In this document: positions 19,920 through 22,043 of the stretch, in pieces | Numbering within the stretch: position 1 is the stretch's first letter | How the letters are laid out: each line of letters opens with the position of its first letter | Assembly (NCBI GenBank): GCA_011763485.2 | Contig: JAANSK020261716.1 | Coordinates: 1-22,043 of the forward strand | Reading direction: 5' to 3' | DNA from: Isoetes engelmannii | Taxonomy: Eukaryota > Streptophyta > Lycopodiopsida > Isoetales > Isoetaceae | Length of the DNA: 22,043 nucleotides | Program-made: the position numbers and the translations under genes | The notes under the pieces: generated by a model | Seen by the model: only the letters and a program-made list of their open reading frames with translations | What the model was told of the DNA's origin: nothing | Databases searched by the model: none

Positions 19920-20184
19920 TGCGTGCACGAAGTCTTCAGTTCTGTGGGCGTGAAAATTCCTTCGTGTACATGAAATTTTACGTTCGCATGCGAAAATTTT
20001 CAGAGATGACTTCGCGTTCGCAAAGAGGAGACTTCGCGTGCGCAAAACAACTTTCGCATGTGCGAAGTTTTTACTTCGCGTGCGCGAAGTGGCGCCGCCC
20101 TGACACCGCCTGCTAATTTGGTTCGCGCACAAGAAGCCTTTTTTGCGCACGTGAACTTTTGGTTTCGCATGCACGAAACTTTTA
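19919..20184. repeat. Array of about 12 palindromic 21-22-bp units
   Basis: Units begin at about 19919, 19940, 19961, 19982, 20011, 20033, 20053, 20075, 20097, 20122, 20142 and 20164. Nearly all spacings are 20-22 bp. The core is a self-complementary 14-mer of type TTCGCGTGCGCGAA followed by a short AT-rich linker (AGTTTTTAC type). Best copies are ACTTCGCGTGCGCGAAGT (20073-20090, perfect 8-bp arms) and TTCGCATGCGAA (19983-19994, a perfect palindrome). The unit at 20097 is replaced by GC-rich non-palindromic sequence. Outer units are more diverged. A hairpin TTTTGCGCAGCAAAA at 20213-20227 lies just beyond. No gene or known satellite is recognised here. Confidence 0.85.
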
Positions 20185-20227
20185 TATATATATCGCGTAG
20201 CGGCCTTTCATTTTTTGCGCAGCAAAA

Positions 20228-21270
20228 GGTAGTTTTCCTGCGCCTGTCCTTGCAAACTATGCCCCCTTTTCTGTTTTTTTTAGTTTTTTTTGGTTTTTTT
20301 AGTTTTCTAGGTGATCTAATTAGAGTTTTTTGCTGTTTCTTTGTTACTTAGGTCTAGGAGACGTCCCTAGTTAGGCCCGCGCCTGTCGCTCTCCTCCTAC
20401 TAAGGGGCTCGACGATGGCGAGTGCCTTGTCCTATGGACAAACCCTGACCTATTTTTAAAACAACAAGAACATAGAGAATACAAAAAAACAAGAAGAAAG
20501 AAATTTTGTTCCCTACCTTTCTCGACAACCTTAATTCTCTTAGGGAGATGAAAGAGAGATATAGTTTAGTGTTTCAGCTATTTCCAATACTGAGGCTGTG
20601 TCCTTATGCCTGGTGTGCCATGATTACATCGTGCCAAATGCCGATGGTGGGCGACACAGCCGATGTTGCAGATAGCTAGGGTCCACCTCTCTTTGAGGTG
20701 TATAGCCTTGCGCCTAGTGGTGCCATTGTTGGCTTTGGTCATGCTGCGCCGAAAGGTGGATGTTGTATGCCCAAGGAATGTCAGGAGGATATCTTAGCAA
20801 TATATACCCTCGGCCTAGTTCCTGATGGTGTTGTTGATGAAAGTCCGACACAAATATAGGAATCAGTGTATATTTTGCGAAGTATCCGTTTGGTCTTGTG
20901 TTTTTGTAAAAAACAAGACATGTCGAAGTGCAATTGTGGTGAGATTGCAAACCTTTCGGAGGGAGCTTTCTTACGGCGTCAATAGCTGGGTCAGATCAAA
21001 TTTGTTAAATCGAACAAAAGAAGTCTATGTCTAGATTCCTTCCTTTTCATAAACCTCAAACTTATTGTCCAACCTGAAACTTAGAGTAGCCTTAAAATAC
21101 CTAGTAGAGTAAGTGAATAAGTTACGCTTTCGGCAATCACTAAACGAAAAGGTTTGTATTTTTGCCAGGCTTTAGGTGTTGCTGCTTTGCTGCTACTGTT
21201 GGTGGAGTTGCGTTGTCTTGTGGCTACTTCTAGAGTTGCTAGCTAGGCAGTAGCTTTCCTAGACATCCGC
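20228..21270. other. Unassigned region, possibly LINE 5' leader
   Basis: It begins with T-rich DNA (about 20270-20345) and a GC-richer stretch around 20360-20450 (ATGGCGAGTGCC at 20414). There is no long open frame on either strand. It could be the 5' untranslated part of the LINE whose ORF1 follows, but no boundary is visible. Confidence 0.3.
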
Positions 21271-22043
21271 CATGAATTCCCCACAAGACTTAGAAAAGGT
21301 TAGGCTGGAGTCTGAGTCTCGTACTGATCCAGAAGCTAGGTCTTCTTCTGCACCGCAGAGGAAAAGATCCAGGCCAGTACAGCCGTTGGATTCCCGCAGA
21401 CCTAGCCTAATGAATTGACGGTGTCAACGTCTCTGTGCTGCCACTCCATCTGAATTGGAGTTGATTACCACTACAGAAGAAGGGTGGTTAGACTTCACTG
21501 TCTGTTAATGAAAGACGCAGAGAGGGCTTTGGGCCTCGGATGATAGTGTTAGAGGCAGAGAAAAGTGCTAACGATAGATATCGGTGGATTGAAGGCAATG
21601 TCCATCGTGCAACTGGGAACATGAGCTTTGAAGTAGCAAATTTGATGAATCCTCGCTTGAAAGAGGAACTGAAAGAGGAGGCAGTTGCATGGAACACAGC
21701 CTGAACCAATAGAAAGAAAAGGAAAGGTTGTATTTAGCACAACCTAAACCCTAAACCCTTTGGCGTAGTGCCATTTTTGAAGGATACTTGGTCCTATCTG
21801 CTTTTTAGATGTTGAAGGTGCCATCCTGCACACATAAAGAATTAGCACTTTTGACCCACTGTGGAGGCACTTTTATCTTGTATCAGCAGTATGTTCCGGG
21901 TTCCTTTCCAGGCAAACCAGAGGCTTTGCGTGCCCCTTTTTGGATCTCCATTGAGGATTTCCCTCTAGAGATGCAAGACTCAGAGTTCATTTCGGCCATT
22001 GCAAATGAGATTGGGCTACATCTTCAACACTCAATCACGAATG
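21271..22043 (+). mobile_element. LINE ORF1 region (DUF4283-like), runs off window
   Basis: From the ATG at 21271 a basic, Ser-rich stretch (SAPQRKRSRPVQPL) reads to a stop after about 48 codons. A second coding-like frame at 21490-21704 gives MIVLEAEKSANDRYRWIEG and NLMNPRLKEELKEEA. From 21809 to the window end the frame is open: LTHCGGTFILYQQYVPGSF, then RAPFWISIEDFPLEM and SAIANEIGLHL. The last part matches the DUF4283 fold of plant LINE ORF1 proteins (PFWxxLxxFPLEF...IAxxIG), which bind element RNA. Frame changes between the pieces indicate decay. The endonuclease and reverse transcriptase would lie right of the window if present. A DUF4283 host or retroelement gag-like gene is the alternative, less likely. 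Two telomere-like units (AAACCCTAAACCCT at 21746) occur inside. Confidence 0.7.

Noticed and set aside
19842-20174. Minus-strand open frame of 110 codons with a poly-Phe run
   Set aside because: Arises from translating the A21 tract and the palindromic array; the repeat structure explains it.
19919-20184. CRISPR-like appearance of the palindromic array
   Set aside because: Units are 21-22 bp with short AT linkers, not repeats separated by unique 30-bp spacers, and the context is a plant nuclear genome.
21743-21760. Telomere-like CCCTAAA units
   Set aside because: Only about two units inside a LINE region; too few for an interstitial telomere array, and telo-box function cannot be inferred here.

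Overview
The window looks like nuclear DNA of a land plant. It has GT-AG introns, long AT-rich spacers, a plant-type cytochrome b561, a P-class PPR pseudogene, a receptor-kinase fragment, plant LINE remnants and a Mutator-like (MULE/FAR1-type) transposase. The LINE subtype and the low gene density would fit a fern or another seed-free or large-genome plant, but this is a weak inference. No bacterial operon, CRISPR array or complete RNA gene was seen.

Two host genes look intact, both on the + strand. The first (4003-5439) is a four-exon cytochrome b561 (transmembrane ascorbate ferrireductase), 233 residues, with all four haem histidines. The second (18596-19366) is a two-exon EF-hand protein with a possible N-myristoylation site, two good calcium loops and a ZZ/DC1-like cluster of three CxxC pairs. 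Its second exon joins in frame only through a GC-AG intron.

The left end (1-3545) holds weak exon-like stretches of an unrecognised gene, a clear 239-bp MITE-like inverted-repeat element with target duplication, a 50-bp-period duplication and a 267-bp tandem duplication that carries a possible terminal exon twice. The second copy abuts a minus-strand LINE reverse-transcriptase fragment. The middle (5440-14250) is mostly gene-poor. It contains a 5'-truncated LINE tail (6910), a decayed MULE transposase (8271-9857), a probable WD40 exon remnant (11182-11290) and several short tandem duplications. A receptor-kinase fragment (14250) is followed by a larger 5'-truncated minus-strand LINE (14454-16117) and a frameshifted PPR pseudogene (16270-17160).

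The right end (19367-22043) starts with an A tract. This runs directly into an array of about twelve degenerate 21-22-bp units whose core is a palindrome (TTCGCGTGCGCGAA type), the most unusual structure in the window. The last part carries a + strand LINE ORF1 region (DUF4283-like) that runs off the edge. I found no convincing multi-gene system. The neighbours do not appear functionally linked, and most of the window is decayed mobile DNA and gene fragments between two ordinary plant genes.
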